Assembly (NCBI GenBank): GCA_018894105.1
Contig: CM032119.1
Span: 16,137,246-16,201,245, forward strand
From: Jacaranda mimosifolia
Taxonomy: Eukaryota > Streptophyta > Magnoliopsida > Lamiales > Bignoniaceae
Direction of reading: 5' to 3'
Length of the DNA: 64,000 bases
The notes below the pieces were generated by a model. The model worked only from the letters and a program-made list of their open reading frames with translations, was not told where the DNA came from and searched no databases. Shown piece after piece: positions 23,670 through 36,745 of this stretch; position 1 is the stretch's first letter, and the number at the start of each line of letters is the position of its first letter. The position numbers were made by a program, and so were the translations under genes.

Positions 23670-24659
23670 TAGGTGACAATGCATACTAGAGCTCATGGGT
23701 TTTAACCCAACTCATATTGCTTAAGGTTGGGCTGGGCCTTAGAATTTTCCAAATTGGTTGTATACTATTGGTTTTTTTTTTTTTTTTTTTAATATCATAT
23801 TTGGGTTCAAAACGAGTTTAGGTGGATTTAAATGAATTTAAGTGGGTTTCAAATGAGTCCATTCGAAAAATTTAACTAACATTTAATAATTTTTCATCAG
23901 AATGTTGTAGTTTTGGATTATTAATTATTTTAAAATTGAAATATACATCTTTGGCTTTCAACATATTAATAGAGTAGTTATCTAAAATTCTTTCAACATA
24001 TAAATTTTAGTGTATAGATGATATCTTGTAGTCATTTGAACAAATATTATGTCTATTACTTCCAAAAAGAATTTATATTTATTGATTAGCTAATATTGTG
24101 TGTCAAATTGTCAATAGTAAGATTGACATGAAAGTCATTTAATTTAATTTTTGAAAAATCAATCAGAACTAACACATTCATGATTAAAAATTTGATATAT
24201 ACTTAGTGATGAAACAATTATGTTCTTTAACATTATCAACTTTGTTATGAACTAAGTACTACTCATAATTAATTTTTAATGTAATTACATATTATGAAAA
24301 GAATTAATACGTGAGTATATAATTTAATAGATCATCTCATTATATTGTAAAATGATATGTTGAATAGAGTGCAAAAGAGACGATGATGATGATGATGATG
24401 ATGATGATGACAATATGTTTTAAATCAATTTTTAATATTATTATTGTCTTTTAAATTATTTTTTTAAATAGGTAAAATGAATATTTTTTTTTCTTTGCAT
24501 TGGATCTATTCTGAATCTAACTCAACCCACTTTAGAACCAACTCAATCTATTTTGAATGCAGCACACTTTCAATCCACTTTTTCAACCTATGTTGAACCC
24601 AATTTATTTTAAATGCAATTCACATGAGCCTAAATCTAACTCAATTATTTGCCACCCAT
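23670..24659. mobile_element. Old hAT-like element, copy A
   Basis: The left end AGGTGACAATG and the reverse complement of the right end (GGGTGGCAAAT) are short inverted repeats of a common plant hAT type. The roughly 990-bp body is homologous throughout to 38303-40201, which is the same size once the 916 bp of a nested element and its target duplication are subtracted. No ORF survives. Flanking 8-mers do not match, in keeping with age or with duplication as part of a larger segment. Confidence 0.6.
24380..24411. repeat. (GAT)n microsatellite
   Basis: About ten GAT/ATG units lie inside hAT-like copy A. Copy B lacks the expansion at the matching place (about 39945), so it arose after the duplication. 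Confidence 0.9.
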
Positions 24660-24741
24660 ATAAATATCTGAACTCGTTAGACAAAAAAGTCGTGTTAAAA
24701 TGGAGATGTCTTTCTTTATGTTGTTATTTGCTTCTTTTCAT

Positions 24742-25974
24742 TGTTGGTGCAGCACACTTATGTTAGGTTGGTGTGATACACTCATGTACATGCAAGCATC
24801 CTTATTGCCAATTTGTGGGCATTGTGATATGGAGTGCCTAGCTAACATTATTGTGGCTAAGACTTGTGCTTACAGATAATTATGCATGATGAGCGGAGCA
24901 TCATTTAGGACTTTGTGGGCTTGTGGCCGGGATAATGTAAAAGGCAACGAGCCTTGCTCAAAGTTGGCTAGACGGCGGCAGACACTAAGTACAAGTATCA
25001 CTAATGCACATAGGAGTCTTGAGATAGGCCACGCTTGGCTGTGGGTAGTAGGTGGAGGCGATAACATATGCAAGTAGGTAAGATGTGCACAATGAGTTGC
25101 ACAAGGCTAGCAAACAATTTGGCATACATGTTTGGCATGAGCATGATGAAATGGTGCTGACAGAGAGCTAAGTAGGCATTTACATGGCTGGCTGGCAAGT
25201 TTATGTGATGGTTGGCCAAGGTTCCAAGATTCTAGGCCTTGCTGGCTAGCTGCTGGATGATTGCACTTGACCCATTCAAAGCAGTTGGGATAAGGCTCAA
25301 TTTTTCAGGTGGTGATGCCTTTATGTGGATAAGGTTGGCTAAAGCTAGAAACCAATAGGAGTGGCCCTAGAAATGCAGAAATAGGGTTGAACCACTTAGT
25401 CAAGCGGTTGCAAAAGTGGGTGGAGATTATGGGGCTAGTTGGCAGATGGTTGCACACACTGTGTGGGTAGTGACGGGCAAGACTGAGTTAATTGTTTTAG
25501 ATTAGTACATGTGGCATATGATTAACCTAGCAAATTGGGAGTTTTCTCTGCACAATTTTGTAGCATATGGCTATAAATAGCTCGAGACCTCAAAACTTCA
25601 AGAAAAACATTACCCAAGTTAAATAAAGGTGTGCGTGATGACTCAAAGCCATTTTGCTAGTGTAATTGTATTATTTGGTAGAGAGCAATAAGAATTACCA
25701 AGTTGGGCATGTCGTCCTTAATCACATGTGTTACTTGTATTTACTTGATGCTTGAGTTATTCCACTGCGTGTTCGTGTATAAGAAATTGTAGGTGGGCCT
25801 TGGAGCAAACATTAACTCAAACTTTGGTTAAACAAGCACAAAATGGGTGCTTTGGCAAGGGAGGGCTGATTGATTTTACCTTATTGCTAAGGTGGGAAGT
25901 CAGACTATACATAGGTAAGGCAGAAAATTCTAAATGTTGGCCCGGGGCAGGCTTAACGCCATGTGACACCTACA
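24742..25974 (+). mobile_element. Probable solo LTR
   Basis: This 1.23-kb block is missing from the paralogous segment, where the flanks meet directly (about 40250-40285). It starts TGTTGGTG and ends CACCTACA, an imperfect TG...CA inverted repeat. It carries a TATA box (GCTATAAATAGC, about 25570) followed about 50 bp later by AATAAA, the usual layout of promoter and poly(A) signal in an LTR. It contains no retroelement coding domains. The target duplication is not clear, so the edges may be off by a few bases. It is moderately GC-rich relative to its neighbours. Confidence 0.6.
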
Positions 25975-26417
25975 ATTACATGTACTTTTATTAGTTTTAT
26001 CTAAGTATGCTTTGCAATAAAGCATTGTTACAGACAATATATTGGGACGTGAGTTGTTGAATTATGTTTTAGATTATTAAGAAGGTTTAACAAAAGAGTT
26101 ACTAGGACATGTAACTTATATATATTAAAATAGAAAACCATATATGTGGTAAAATCAGAGTCATTCTATTTTGGTACGTGTTTGGTTAGCTACTAGATTA
26201 TAGAGATTGTGTTATTTGATTTCATAGTCTCATGTAATCACAAGTGTTGTACCTTCTACTCAAGTTTAAGAGAAGCCAGTGAAAGTGCAAGAATAATAAG
26301 TGTGGTTTGATTACTGAGAAAGACAAGTAAAGTCCTAGCTCGCATAAGATTTTGTCTTTCATAATTTGTAATGTTTTCAGGTACTTGTAATTTCTATTCC
26401 AAATTGATAATTCTATA
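25975..26417. other. Duplicated 3' flank of the RING gene, copy A
   Basis: This is homologous to about 40280-40700, the region just downstream of the intact RING-H2 gene. Shared blocks include AAGCATTGTTACA and GACAAGTAAAGTCC. No gene lies within it. Confidence 0.75.
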
Positions 26418-26610
26418 CAACTTTCACAAAGGACTAAATTCAGGGCTCTTCCACATTTAGATAAGCTGAACTACTTTCCACTAGAATGTGATCTCTTCAT
26501 CTCACCAGGGCTTATTGCACAGTTCAAGTCCCCATGACTATTGAGTACATTATCCATGGACCCTGATCTTCTTATACGTTGATCATGAGTACCTCCTAGA
26601 TTATGTTCTA
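26418..26610 (-). pseudogene. Truncated pseudogene of the ATL RING-H2 gene (3' end only)
   Basis: On the - strand this matches the last 60 or so codons of the RING gene at 40704-41696, sharing MDNVLN, HGDL and [12 protein letters not shown]. The RING and membrane segment are missing. The codon for the conserved Trp that follows HSSGR/K in the intact gene is a stop here, and there are small in-frame gaps near HGDL. Homology fades just left of the Copia LTR at 26623. It is a dead fragment made by the same duplication that copied the 3' flank and the hAT-like element. Confidence 0.85.
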
Positions 26611-26622
26611 AAGAGTTGGCTT

Positions 26623-28879
26623 TGGTGGAATAGTGTCCCGCAGCTAATGAGATTGTCATGTAAATTATTTCACTTGTGATACAATCTTGATTGAATGATA
26701 TTCCTTTTACATGGCCATCTTCATCTTATGCTTACATTACTTCACTAGCATTTAATTGAAGCTATTAGATCACACAAGTTTATGAGACTTGGTCACACAC
26801 TGGGTGGTGATCATGAACCAAATCCTGTACGATCGTGATATTAAATCTTTCAAGTCGTAGGATCTTATGAGACAGGGCATCTAAGATTTGAATAGACTTG
26901 CACTAACGATGCATAAATCCAGGGGTTAGATATTGCTCCATTTCATGAGCAAACCATATGAGATATAGGTGCATGTTAGTGGGTGCTTGTTAGAAATAAG
27001 TTTACTAAAGGCTCACATGAAGAATCCACTAGATAGCCGTAGTGGCAAGTTCATCGGCTTATGCTAGTGCATATTATTAGTCATTTGACCTGCGGATCCA
27101 TGGTAACATTGTGTTTAGGTCCTCATGCTTTGACTCTTCCTTTACCACTTAGCGAGTCTTTCGGGTTGAGGTTGGGTATGAGCTACTTAGATATAGAGGT
27201 TTGTGAGATCTAAGATAAGATCCGACTCCTCGTTGTTGTGATGGGCGAGTGAAACTCCTATGTATTCTATAATGATCGATTCTATAAAATCCTTGTGCAA
27301 GGTGGTATGATAATTTGGAAAAGGAGTTTTCCAAAGATGAGGTCATAAAGGAGGATCGAACATTGAAATAGAGACATAGTATCTAGGCTATTAGGGAGCC
27401 AATAAATATCTTGCCCTAAGCCTATTTTGGAAGATAGAAGATGGAAGGACCGTATTTATGTGGTAAGCGTAGAGCTAGAATGGTTCTCCAAAAGCATTCA
27501 TTTGAGCCAATTAGTTGGGCTCCATAGGCTTGAGGTTGGACATCGACCATGGAGATTGGGTGCTATTCAATTAATGAGATTAATTGAATTGAGTCATTAG
27601 TTTAAAGGAGTTTAAACTAATGTGAATATATGATATTCGAGAAATCACAAGAATTGTGAGCCTATGTCCAATGAATGGTAGAACCTGATAGGTTATACAC
27701 AAAAGCCAATTGAAAATCCTACATGGTGAAGAGGAACTTTTTAAGAGTTAGAAAGATCCCACCTCGATTGATTTTTCGAGGTAGACGATTGACTAAATTA
27801 TTGGTAATTTTGGCTTGATCAATTTAATTGTTAAATTGATCTAAATAATTTAAGGAGTCAAATTAAGACCAGTTAAATTAAGAGTTAATTTAATTGGTAC
27901 TACATGACTATCAATTGGTCAACTTAAGGAATTAAGTTAACAATAACTAGCTTAAAAAGTTAAGCTAGTTGACTTAAGAGTTGAGTCAAAGGTTAATTAA
28001 TTAAATTAAAGTGTTTAATTTAATTAAAATGAAGAATCAATTATGGAGGGAAAATTCAAATGAAATGTTCATTTGGAATGCATTTATAATTTATTTGGAT
28101 GACATTTTATGCGATGAAATAAAGATTCCGAATAAAATTCAAATGCAACTTAAATTCATATGCAACTTGCTTGCAAGTTTGCAAGCAAGTTGGTGCCAAC
28201 CATAAGGGAGGTGTGATGCCACCTAAGCATCACACCTTTCCTCCATCTATATATGAATATAGAGGGTGGATGGCCACATGTATGTGATGCACAAGAATTT
28301 TAGATCTAAGTGTTAGATTCTCTCATTCCCTCCAATTTTTCATGTGTTGCATTATGTATTGAAGCTTCACATTTTTTCTTCATCTCCTACCTCCAAAATT
28401 CAGCCTCTTCATACCTTAATCTTTTTCTTGTTTTCCAACTAACATAGAAGAGATTTGGATTGTTCATTGGTGTTTAGATCTTATCATTAGAGGTAAAACA
28501 ATTAGATTGCTAGCCTTTTGGAGATCCTCTATTTGGGTAGAAATTTGGAGGCATTATTAGAGTACCTTCTGAAGTTATGATTTGACTGAAAATTTTACTG
28601 TAGCTTCATAAAGGTGTTGGTGATTTTCAATTCAAATTTCAGCTGATTCTGACAAGTTTTGGTTGGGGAAAAGTTGTCCACAATCTACTGCTCCAGGAGA
28701 GACTGCATTGAATCATTCAAGCATCTCCTCACATCTTTGGTTGGATTTTGCTTTTAAGGTAATTTTCTAACATAAATCCACTTTAGTAGCATGAATTAGA
28801 TGCTTAGGGAGGTGTGATCAAGTTTGATTTCAGTTTTCAAGTGTTTTATAATTGGATCCTTGGCTCACACCTTCTTTCA
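26623..28879 (+). repeat. 5' LTR of Copia-1
   Basis: It begins TGGTGGAATAGTG and ends CTTCTTTCA, two bases before the primer-binding site. It aligns along its length with 34501-36745. Confidence 0.9.
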
Positions 28880-28881
28880 AG

Positions 28882-28894
28882 TGGTATCGGAGCC
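28882..28894 (+). other. Primer-binding site of Copia-1
   Basis: TGGTATCGGAGCC is complementary to the 3' end of plant initiator tRNA-Met (usual form TGGTATCAGAGC), which primes minus-strand synthesis. Confidence 0.9.
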
Positions 28895-30700
28895 TAAATT
28901 CATGCTTTAATTTGGATTATTGGATGATTGATTCATGTGATGGATTGATCTAAATATCCAAATACTTGATCCGAGTTATGAATTGGAGTGTTTGGATGAT
29001 ATTGTATGTGGCTCCTTTGCTTGATGAATTGAAAGCTTAAGTGTTAATTCATATGATTAGTATGTTTTAATTCATAGTTGCTAATATTGAATTTTGCTTT
29101 AGTATTAGTTGATGTTATATGTTGATATAGCATGTTATTATTGGCCTTAAAGAGTTTTGTTCATTTTTTGGATCCAATTTGATTAGAGTTTATTGGAGGT
29201 TTTTGAAGAATTATGATTCTTACTTGAACTTGAAGTTTGAAGCATGTATGAGCACTTGTAATTTCAACTTTGAAAGGTGTTTTAAATCTAAAATTTCATC
29301 TATATTGTGTGATTTGATGTTTAGGAGGTGCCCTGAATTTTTTGGTGCACAAAAACCGAGCCAATTACAACTTGACTTGGACCATACCCAAAATAAGGCA
29401 GGTTGCCGCGCTCGGCCAGGAGCTAGTTGAGCAATAGGTGTGCTAGGGGCATGCGTGCCACACGGTTGTGCGCTAGGCATAGACATCAGTGCTCGGTCTT
29501 AGGTTTGGTGAGTTTTGAGGCGTATTTTATGTTCTTTTTGTGACCAAAAGTGTATTGAATCATACTACATAGATACACAACTGTTATGCAAGTTCTCAAA
29601 ATTGTGTTTGACATTTTTGATTGCTTTTTAAGACTTGTTCAAGTTAATCTCCAAATTTTTGCAAAAATGAGATGCATAAATGTTATGCTTATTTTTGCTT
29701 GACTAATTAATTGTTTATGAGATAAGTATTTACTTGTTGAAATTGAATATCAATTCTTGATTTATTTATTGTTCATTTAATTGCTAAATGGATGTTGAAT
29801 GAATAGGGATGTTCATGAGACTTTAATATTGATTTTATCTATTTCAAGTTGTTGAAAAGAGCTGTATTAAATTGGGGTTTGCATGCCTCTTAATTTCTAT
29901 CTTGAAATAAGACCATTGGAGGCATGAAAACCCATTAATGTATGGGCATAAACTCATACAATAGCTAGATTTAATTAACCCATTTAAAATCAACTAGGTG
30001 GTACACCTATGGCTTTAAGTGCACCACTTGGTTAAGGCTCATGGTCATCCCACCTTAGGAGCATGCTAGGCACATTCACTTATTTATGTTTTCCATATCC
30101 TATTGATGTATGTGATGCATGGTTAGGATATATGAAATCTAAATAAGAAGATAAAATTTGTGAGATCTCGGCAAGCAAGAAAAATCCCTACACTTAGAGT
30201 GTCCAAATATTAAGTCAAAATGGATACAAATTAAAAGGAGTTTTAATTAATATATGCCTTTTACCAATAGTATGTGACATGATGATGCTATTTCCTTTTG
30301 TGTGATGGCACTTGAGGCGAGAGTCACACTTGAGGTAGAAAGCTGTGATCACATACGTAGCATATGATGCATGTTTGATTTGAGGCTTACCATGCATTAG
30401 CACTCGAGGTGAGGGATGTCATGGAGTAAGTCTCCAATCGAAGTTTTGATTGATAGGTCCGACTTAACACCTAGTAGTGTAGATGGCACACGAGGCATGG
30501 GTCCACTTACAAGTCCTTAAGGCTTTGATTCTCACTAGAAAATGAGATATCCTAAATTCTTCTAGGGGATGAAGAACTTGATAAAATAATGGGAGAAAAA
30601 CATGTTTGAAAGACCATAAACATGTTTTCAAATATCAATATTCAATCACATGCTTATATTCTCTTTTTTGCATTTGATGATTTGCGAAATCTCAAGAATG
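28895..30700 (+). other. Non-coding leader of Copia-1
   Basis: About 1.8 kb lie between the primer-binding site and gag without a usable frame. The same long leader, with a matching GC-rich block (29395-29490 here), occurs in Copia-2 (58450-60412), so it is a family trait rather than an accident. Confidence 0.7.
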
Positions 30701-31420
30701 GCTAAAAATCCACTCAGTGTTATTTTTGAAACCAGTAAACCAACCGGGCCTAACTTCTATGTTTAACTAAACCTCAAAATCATTCTAGATTTCAAGAAAG
30801 GGATAAATGTCCTATATCATGGTCCTCCTAATTCCATGGGGATTAATGTAGATCAAGAGACATGTGAAATGTTTACAGATTGTGTTAAGGATCGTCCCAT
30901 CCCATAGTCTTATGATGGCATCGACAAACTTAAAAAAATCTAAGGACACGTGAATAAGTGGAGGGTTTGCAAGAGTTGGTTTAAGTTTGCAAGAGTTGTA
31001 AAGCAAACAAGGTATGAGAAGCTCATATTGTCAAAGGAGAATTTTCAAGCTAGGATAGATGTGAAGTTATGTGTCATCAACTACAGTCTAAATATGATTA
31101 GGCTTAGAGAAGCTCTTCAACTTGGACGTAGTGATGGACAATGATCTCCATGAGAATTTGATCCTTGGATCCTTGCCAAGTTTTATTGATCAAAATGTTG
31201 ATCTAGATAGAAACTCTCATAACAAGGGCATATCATTAATGCTTGCTTCCTCGTCTAAGTTTATGGCTAGGGGTGCTACAAAGGGAGATAAAAGGAAAAA
31301 AAGTTTTTCCTCTAATGGAAAGCAACTACTAAAGGCATCCGAAGGAGTCAAGAAAATTATAGAGGATATAGTCGATATTACTTGTTTCTACTTTGGCAAA
31401 AAAGGCCATTGAAAACGGTA
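30700..31420 (+). pseudogene. Copia-1 gag (degenerate)
   Basis: The conserved DVVMDNDL and SLP motifs of the family gag are readable in 31122-31412, and a zinc-knuckle remnant (C-x2-(C to F)-x4-H) follows near 31380-31412. Stops and frameshifts break the frame. Gag would have formed the virus-like particle. Confidence 0.75.
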
Positions 31421-32757
31421 TTGCAAGGAATACCTTGCAACCTTTGAGAAGGGTATGTGCTTTATTGAAGTGTATTTAAGTATAAATTTTTCCTCATGGA
31501 TATATGATATCGCATATGGCTCTTATCTTTGTAATTTGTTACAAAGAGTAGAAAGAAGAATAACATTAAGTGATGGGGATATGATCCACCACCTTAGCAA
31601 AGGAGTTGGAGTTGCAGCCAAAGTCGAAGGCATATAATAAATTAGACTTAGGAAACTCCATACTTGTGTTGATCCCTTGTTATTATGTACCATATATTGT
31701 CGAGAATGTTATTTCAATTCCCATTTTGGATAGCGAAGAATTTGATCATTCTACATTAAATAGGAGATTGAAGGCATTAAAGAATGAGTTCTTTAGTTGC
31801 TTATGATAAACTTAACAAAGGATTATCCATTTTTGGATTCTCAACCATCACTAATGTGGATTCAATCAATTAAAAGAAAATTAAATAACTAAGAAGATGC
31901 CATCTTGTAGTATGTAAGACTTAGGCATATTTCTAAAAGTAGGATGAATAAGTTAGAAGCTCTCAAAGCACTAAACATTAGTGGTATTGAAGACCTTCCT
32001 ACTTGTGAGTCTTGTTTAAAGGAAAAAATGACCAAGGTTTCTTTTGTAGGACAAATGGAGCGAACCACAAGTCCTTTGGATTTGATCCATAAGGATGTTT
32101 GTGGCCCACTAAGAGTTAGTGTGAGAGGAGGCTATTCTTACTTCATTACCTTCACCGATGACCATACTAGGTTCGGACATGTATATCTTATGAAGTAGAA
32201 GGCTGAAACTTTTGAAAAGTTTAAAGAGTCTAGGAATGAAGCAGAAAAGCAAAAAGGACTTAGTATTAAAGCTCTTCAATCGGATCAAGGGGGAGAATAC
32301 TTAAGTACCGAATTTTTAGATTACCTATAGGAGAATGAGATTATCTCTCAGTGGACTCCACCCGGCACTCCCTAACATAATAGAATAGCTGAGAGGAGAA
32401 ACCATACCTTATTGGACATAGTTCGTTCCATGATGAGCTTTTTTAAAGTGCCTATATCCTTTTAGGAATACATCTTACTAATGGCGGCGAGGCTACTAAA
32501 TGTAGTACCCTCAAAGTCATTACCAAAGACACCGCATGAAATGTGGTATGACAAAGGACTCTCTTACTCTTATTTAAAAGTTTGGGGGTCTCTTGCTTAC
32601 GTTAGATGGCTAGTGGGAGACAAGTTGGATAGTAGTTCCATCTTGTGCAAGTTTGTGGGCTACTTAAGAGAGTCTTTGGGTTATTACTTTTATGATCTCT
32701 TAGAACGAAGGGTGTTTGTTTCAAGGAACGTCACCTTTTTGGAAAAAGTTTTCTATT
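31421..32757 (+). pseudogene. Copia-1 protease and integrase (degenerate)
   Basis: A protease remnant with SSWIYD at the active site lies at about 31490. The integrase zinc-binding and core regions lie at 31900-32757, with LPTCESC, DLIHKDVCGPL, a FTDDHTR block and SDQGGEY; these match the D, D of the DDE integrase fold. Several in-frame stops, for example before HNRIAERRN, inactivate it. Confidence 0.85.
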
Positions 32758-32929
32758 AGATAGAAATGACGTTAAGGTTGAACTTGATGAAGTTCAAAAT
32801 GATCATCAATTCCCACAAGCAGTGGAAACAAGTTAGCAACAAGAGCCTTACACATAACCTCTGAAAAGGTCGGACCGAATCAAGAAGCAACCCAAAAGGT
32901 TTGAATTCCTTCATAAGACGGGCCAATCT

Positions 32930-33650
32930 GATAGCAATCCAAAAATCTATGAGGAAACTATGTTGGACATAGACTCGGGACATTGGTTTGATGCTATGAA
33001 ATCCAAAATGGACTCCATGTACTCCAAAAAAGTATGAACTTTGGTAGATCCACCAAAGGAAATAGTTCTCATTGGTTGTAAGTAGATCTATAAGTGAAAG
33101 CTAGAAGTCGATGGAGAAGTAATGATGTTTAAGGCGATACTAGTGGCAAAATGTTACATTCAAAGACCAAGTATCAATTTCGAGGAAACTTTTCACCGGT
33201 CGTAATGCCTAAGTCTATTCGGATTTTCTTGCCATAGCCGCATATTATGACTATGAGATATAGCAAATGGATGTGAACACCGCTTTTTTGAATGGAAACA
33301 TTGAAAAAGAAATCTATCTGGAGCAACCAAAATGTTTTACATCCAAAGGAAGTGAGCAAAAAATTTGTCAGCTCGAGAGATACATTTATGGACTCAAGCA
33401 AGCGTCCCAAATTGGAATATAAGTTTTGATAAGACAGTTAAACTATTTGTCTTTGTCAAAAATATATATGAACTATATGTGTACAAGAAGGCTAGTTGGA
33501 TTAGTAGTTTATTGTGTTTTATGTTGATGAAAATTTTCTCATTAAGAATAAGAGAGCAATGTTAGAGTGTACTAAAGTATGGTTATCTACACAATTCTCC
33601 ATGCAGGATTTAGGAGAAGCATCCTATGTATTAGAAGTATGTATCTATAG
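32930..33650 (+). pseudogene. Copia-1 reverse transcriptase (degenerate)
   Basis: Readable blocks include MDSMYSKKV, the QMDVNTAFLNG core, YGLKQAS and FVLYVDE in an altered form (33520). Stops and frameshifts occur between them. Confidence 0.8.
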
Positions 33651-33749
33651 AGATAGATCGAGGAGGATGCTGGGGCTTTCCCAAACACTGTACATTGACA
33701 AGAAACTAAACAGGTTTAGTAAGTAAGAATCCAAGAGAGGATTCCTCTC

Positions 33750-34470
33750 AGTAGGACACGATCTTTGTTTCTCCAATTCTATAGCCCTTGAGATTGACGA
33801 TAAGAGACATAAGATGTCTCACATATCTTATGCGTCTGCAATTGGGATGTCTACCATTCAATTTATAAGATTGGATGTAGAGTGCACTCTTAGTATTACG
33901 AGCCGCTTTCAATCCAACCTCGGTGAATGTCACTAGATGGTTGTTAAAACAATCCTTAAGTACTTGAGAAAGACTAAGGATTTGTTTTGGGTAGACGAAA
34001 ATAGAGAATTAAAACCTGAGGGGTTTTCGGATTCTAGTTTTCAATCCAATGTAGATAACCTAAAATCTATTTTTGAATTCATATTTTGCCTTAATGGCGG
34101 CTGGTGAATTGGAAGAGTTCCAAACTAGACACCACGAACGATTCAACCATAGAGGTGAAATACATTGCAGTTTTGGAAATCGCAAAGGAACGTGTTTAAA
34201 TAGAAACTTCATCCAAAATTTGGATGTAGTGCCTAGCGTGCATGAGCTTATTGTTGTCTTTCGAAGACAACTTTGGACTTCAGCTAAGATCTCATCAGTG
34301 ATCCAAACACAGATAAATATATTATCATTTGATATATGATATCAATTGATAGAGGCAATATTTGAGTAGAAACAGTTGCCTCAAAAGAGAATATAGTAGA
34401 ACTACTGTCTTAACCCCTAAATACAAAAGGTCCTTGAAGGATATCTTGAGAAGATGGGCCTTAAGGCTAT
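33750..34470 (+). pseudogene. Copia-1 RNase H (degenerate)
   Basis: The order after reverse transcriptase and homology to Copia-2 55000-55800 place the RNase H domain here. Only fragments are readable, and no frame remains open. Confidence 0.6.
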
Positions 34471-34483
34471 GGGGTATTGGCTT

Positions 34484-34500
34484 TTGGGAGAGTGGGAGAT
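34484..34500 (+). other. Polypurine tract of Copia-1
   Basis: GGGAGAGTGGGAGAT directly precedes the 3' LTR. It would prime plus-strand synthesis. Confidence 0.8.
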
Positions 34501-36745
34501 TGTTGTAATAGTGCCCCATAGCTAATGAGATTGACATGTAAATTATTTCACTTGTGATACAATCTTGATGAAATGATATTCATTTTATATGGCCATCTTC
34601 ATCTTATGCTTATATCACTTCACTAACATTTGGTTGAAGCCCTTAGATTACACAAGAGTATAGGACTTGGTCACGCACTGGGTAGTGATCATAAAACAAG
34701 TCTTACACGGTTATGATCTTAAATCTTCCAAGTTATAAGATCTTATGAGAAATGGTATCTAAGATTCGGATAGACTTGTACTACCAATAATGCATAAATC
34801 CAAGGGTTGGATATTACTCCATTTCATGAGTAAACCAAATGAGATATGAGTGCATATTAGTGAATGCTTATTAGAGAACAAGTTCACTGAAGGCCTGCCG
34901 GTGAATCCACTAGATAGTTGTAGTGGCAAGTTTTCCAACTTACGCTATTGCATATTATTAGTCCTTTGACTTGAGGATCCTATAGTAACCTTGTTTTTAG
35001 GTCCTCATGCTTTTACTATTCCTTGACCACTTAGCGGGTCTTTCGGGTTGAGGTTAGGTATGAGCTACTTAGATATGGAGGTTTGTGAGATCCAAGATGG
35101 GATCCGACTCCTTGTTATTATGAAGGATGATTGCATCTTCTATGTATTCTATAATGATCGATTCCATGAAATCCTTGCGCAAGTTGGTATGATAATTTGA
35201 AAAAGAAGTTTTCCAAAGATGAGGTCATAAAGGGGAATCGAACATTGGAATATAAACATAGTATCAAGGCTATTAGGGAGTCGACAAATATCCTACCCTA
35301 GGCTTTTTTTGGGAGATAGGATATGGAAGAACCATATTTGCATGGTAAGCATAGAGCTAGAATGGTTTTCCAAAAGCTTTCATTTCGGCCAATTAGTTGG
35401 GCTCTATGGGCTTGAGGTTGGACATCGACCACGGATATTGGGTACTCTTCAATTAATGAGATTAATTGAATTGAGTCATTAGTTTAAAGAAGTTTAAACT
35501 AATGTGAATATATGTTATTCGAGAAATCACAAGAGTTGTGAGCCCATGTCCAATGAATGGTAAATCTTAATGGGTCACACACAAAAGCGAATTGAAAATC
35601 CTACATGGTGAAGTGGAATTTTCTAAGAGTTAGAAAGAGTCCACCTTGACCGATTTTTGGAGGTAGACGGTTGACTAAATTGTTGACCATTTTGGCTTGA
35701 TCAATTTAATTGTTAAATTGATCTAAATAATTTAAGCAGTTAAAATTAAGATCAATTAAATCAAGAGTTAATTTAATTGGTGCCACATGACTATCAATTG
35801 GTCAAGTTAACTTAAGGAGTTAAGTTAACAATAACAAGCTTAAAGAGTTAAGCTAATTGACTTAAGAGTTTAGTTAAAGGTTAATTAATTAAATTAAAGT
35901 ATTTAATTTAATTAAAATGAAGAATAAATTTTGGAGGGAAAATTCAAATAAAATGTTCATTTTGAATGCATTTAAAATTTATTTGGATAACATTTCATGC
36001 GATGAAATGAAGATTCCAAATGAAATTCAAATTCAACATAAATTCACATGCAACTTGCTTGCAAGTTGGCCCCAACCATGGGGGAGGTGATGCCACCTAA
36101 GCATCACACCTTCCCTCTATCTATATAGATATAGTGGATGGCTGGCCACATGCATGTGATGCAGAAGAATTTTAGATCTAATTGTTAGATTCTCTCATTC
36201 CCTCCAATTTTCCATGTATTGCCTCATGTATTGAAGCTTCATATTTTTTCTTCATCTCCTACCTCCAAAATTTGGCCTCTTCATACCTCAATCTCTTTCT
36301 TGTTTTCCAGCTAACATAGAAGTGATTCGGATTGTCCATTGGTGTGTGGATCTTATCATTAGAGGCAAAACAATTGCTAGCCTTTTGGAGATCCTCTATT
36401 TGGGTAGAAACTTGGAGGCATTATTGGAGTACCTTCTAGAGTTCTTATTTGGCTAAAAATGTTACTGTAGCTTCATCAAGGTGTTGGTGATTTCCAGTCC
36501 AAATTTCAGCCGATTTCGATAAGTTTTGGTTAGGCAAAAGTTGTCCACAATCTATTGCGCTATGGGAGACTGCATTGAATCGTTCAAGCATCTCTTCACA
36601 TCTTTGGTTGGATTTTGCTTTTAAGGTGATTTTTGACCTAAATCTACTTTAGTAGCATGGATTAGATCCTTGGGGAGGTGTGATCAAGTTTGATTTTAGT
36701 TTTTAAGTATCTTATAATTGGATCCTTGGCTCACATCTTCTTTTA
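34501..36745 (+). repeat. 3' LTR of Copia-1
   Basis: It begins TGTTGTAATAGTG right after the polypurine tract and ends CTTCTTTTA. It aligns to the 5' LTR throughout; the final CA has mutated to TA. Confidence 0.9.

Larger units (their letters stand above)
26623..36745 (+). mobile_element. Complete Copia LTR retrotransposon, inactive (Copia-1)
   Basis: A 10.1-kb element with two LTRs (26623-28879 and 34501-36745), a primer-binding site matching initiator tRNA-Met, a long leader, then gag, protease, integrase, reverse transcriptase and RNase H in Copia order, and a polypurine tract. The flanking pentamers GGCTT (26618-26622) and GGCTC (36746-36750) agree at four of five bases. The LTRs have diverged by many substitutions and small indels, and all coding regions hold stops, so insertion is old and the copy is dead. 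It inserted next to the truncated RING-gene copy. Sequence likeness to 52748-62722 shows both belong to one family, perhaps of the Tork/Angela group. Confidence 0.93.
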
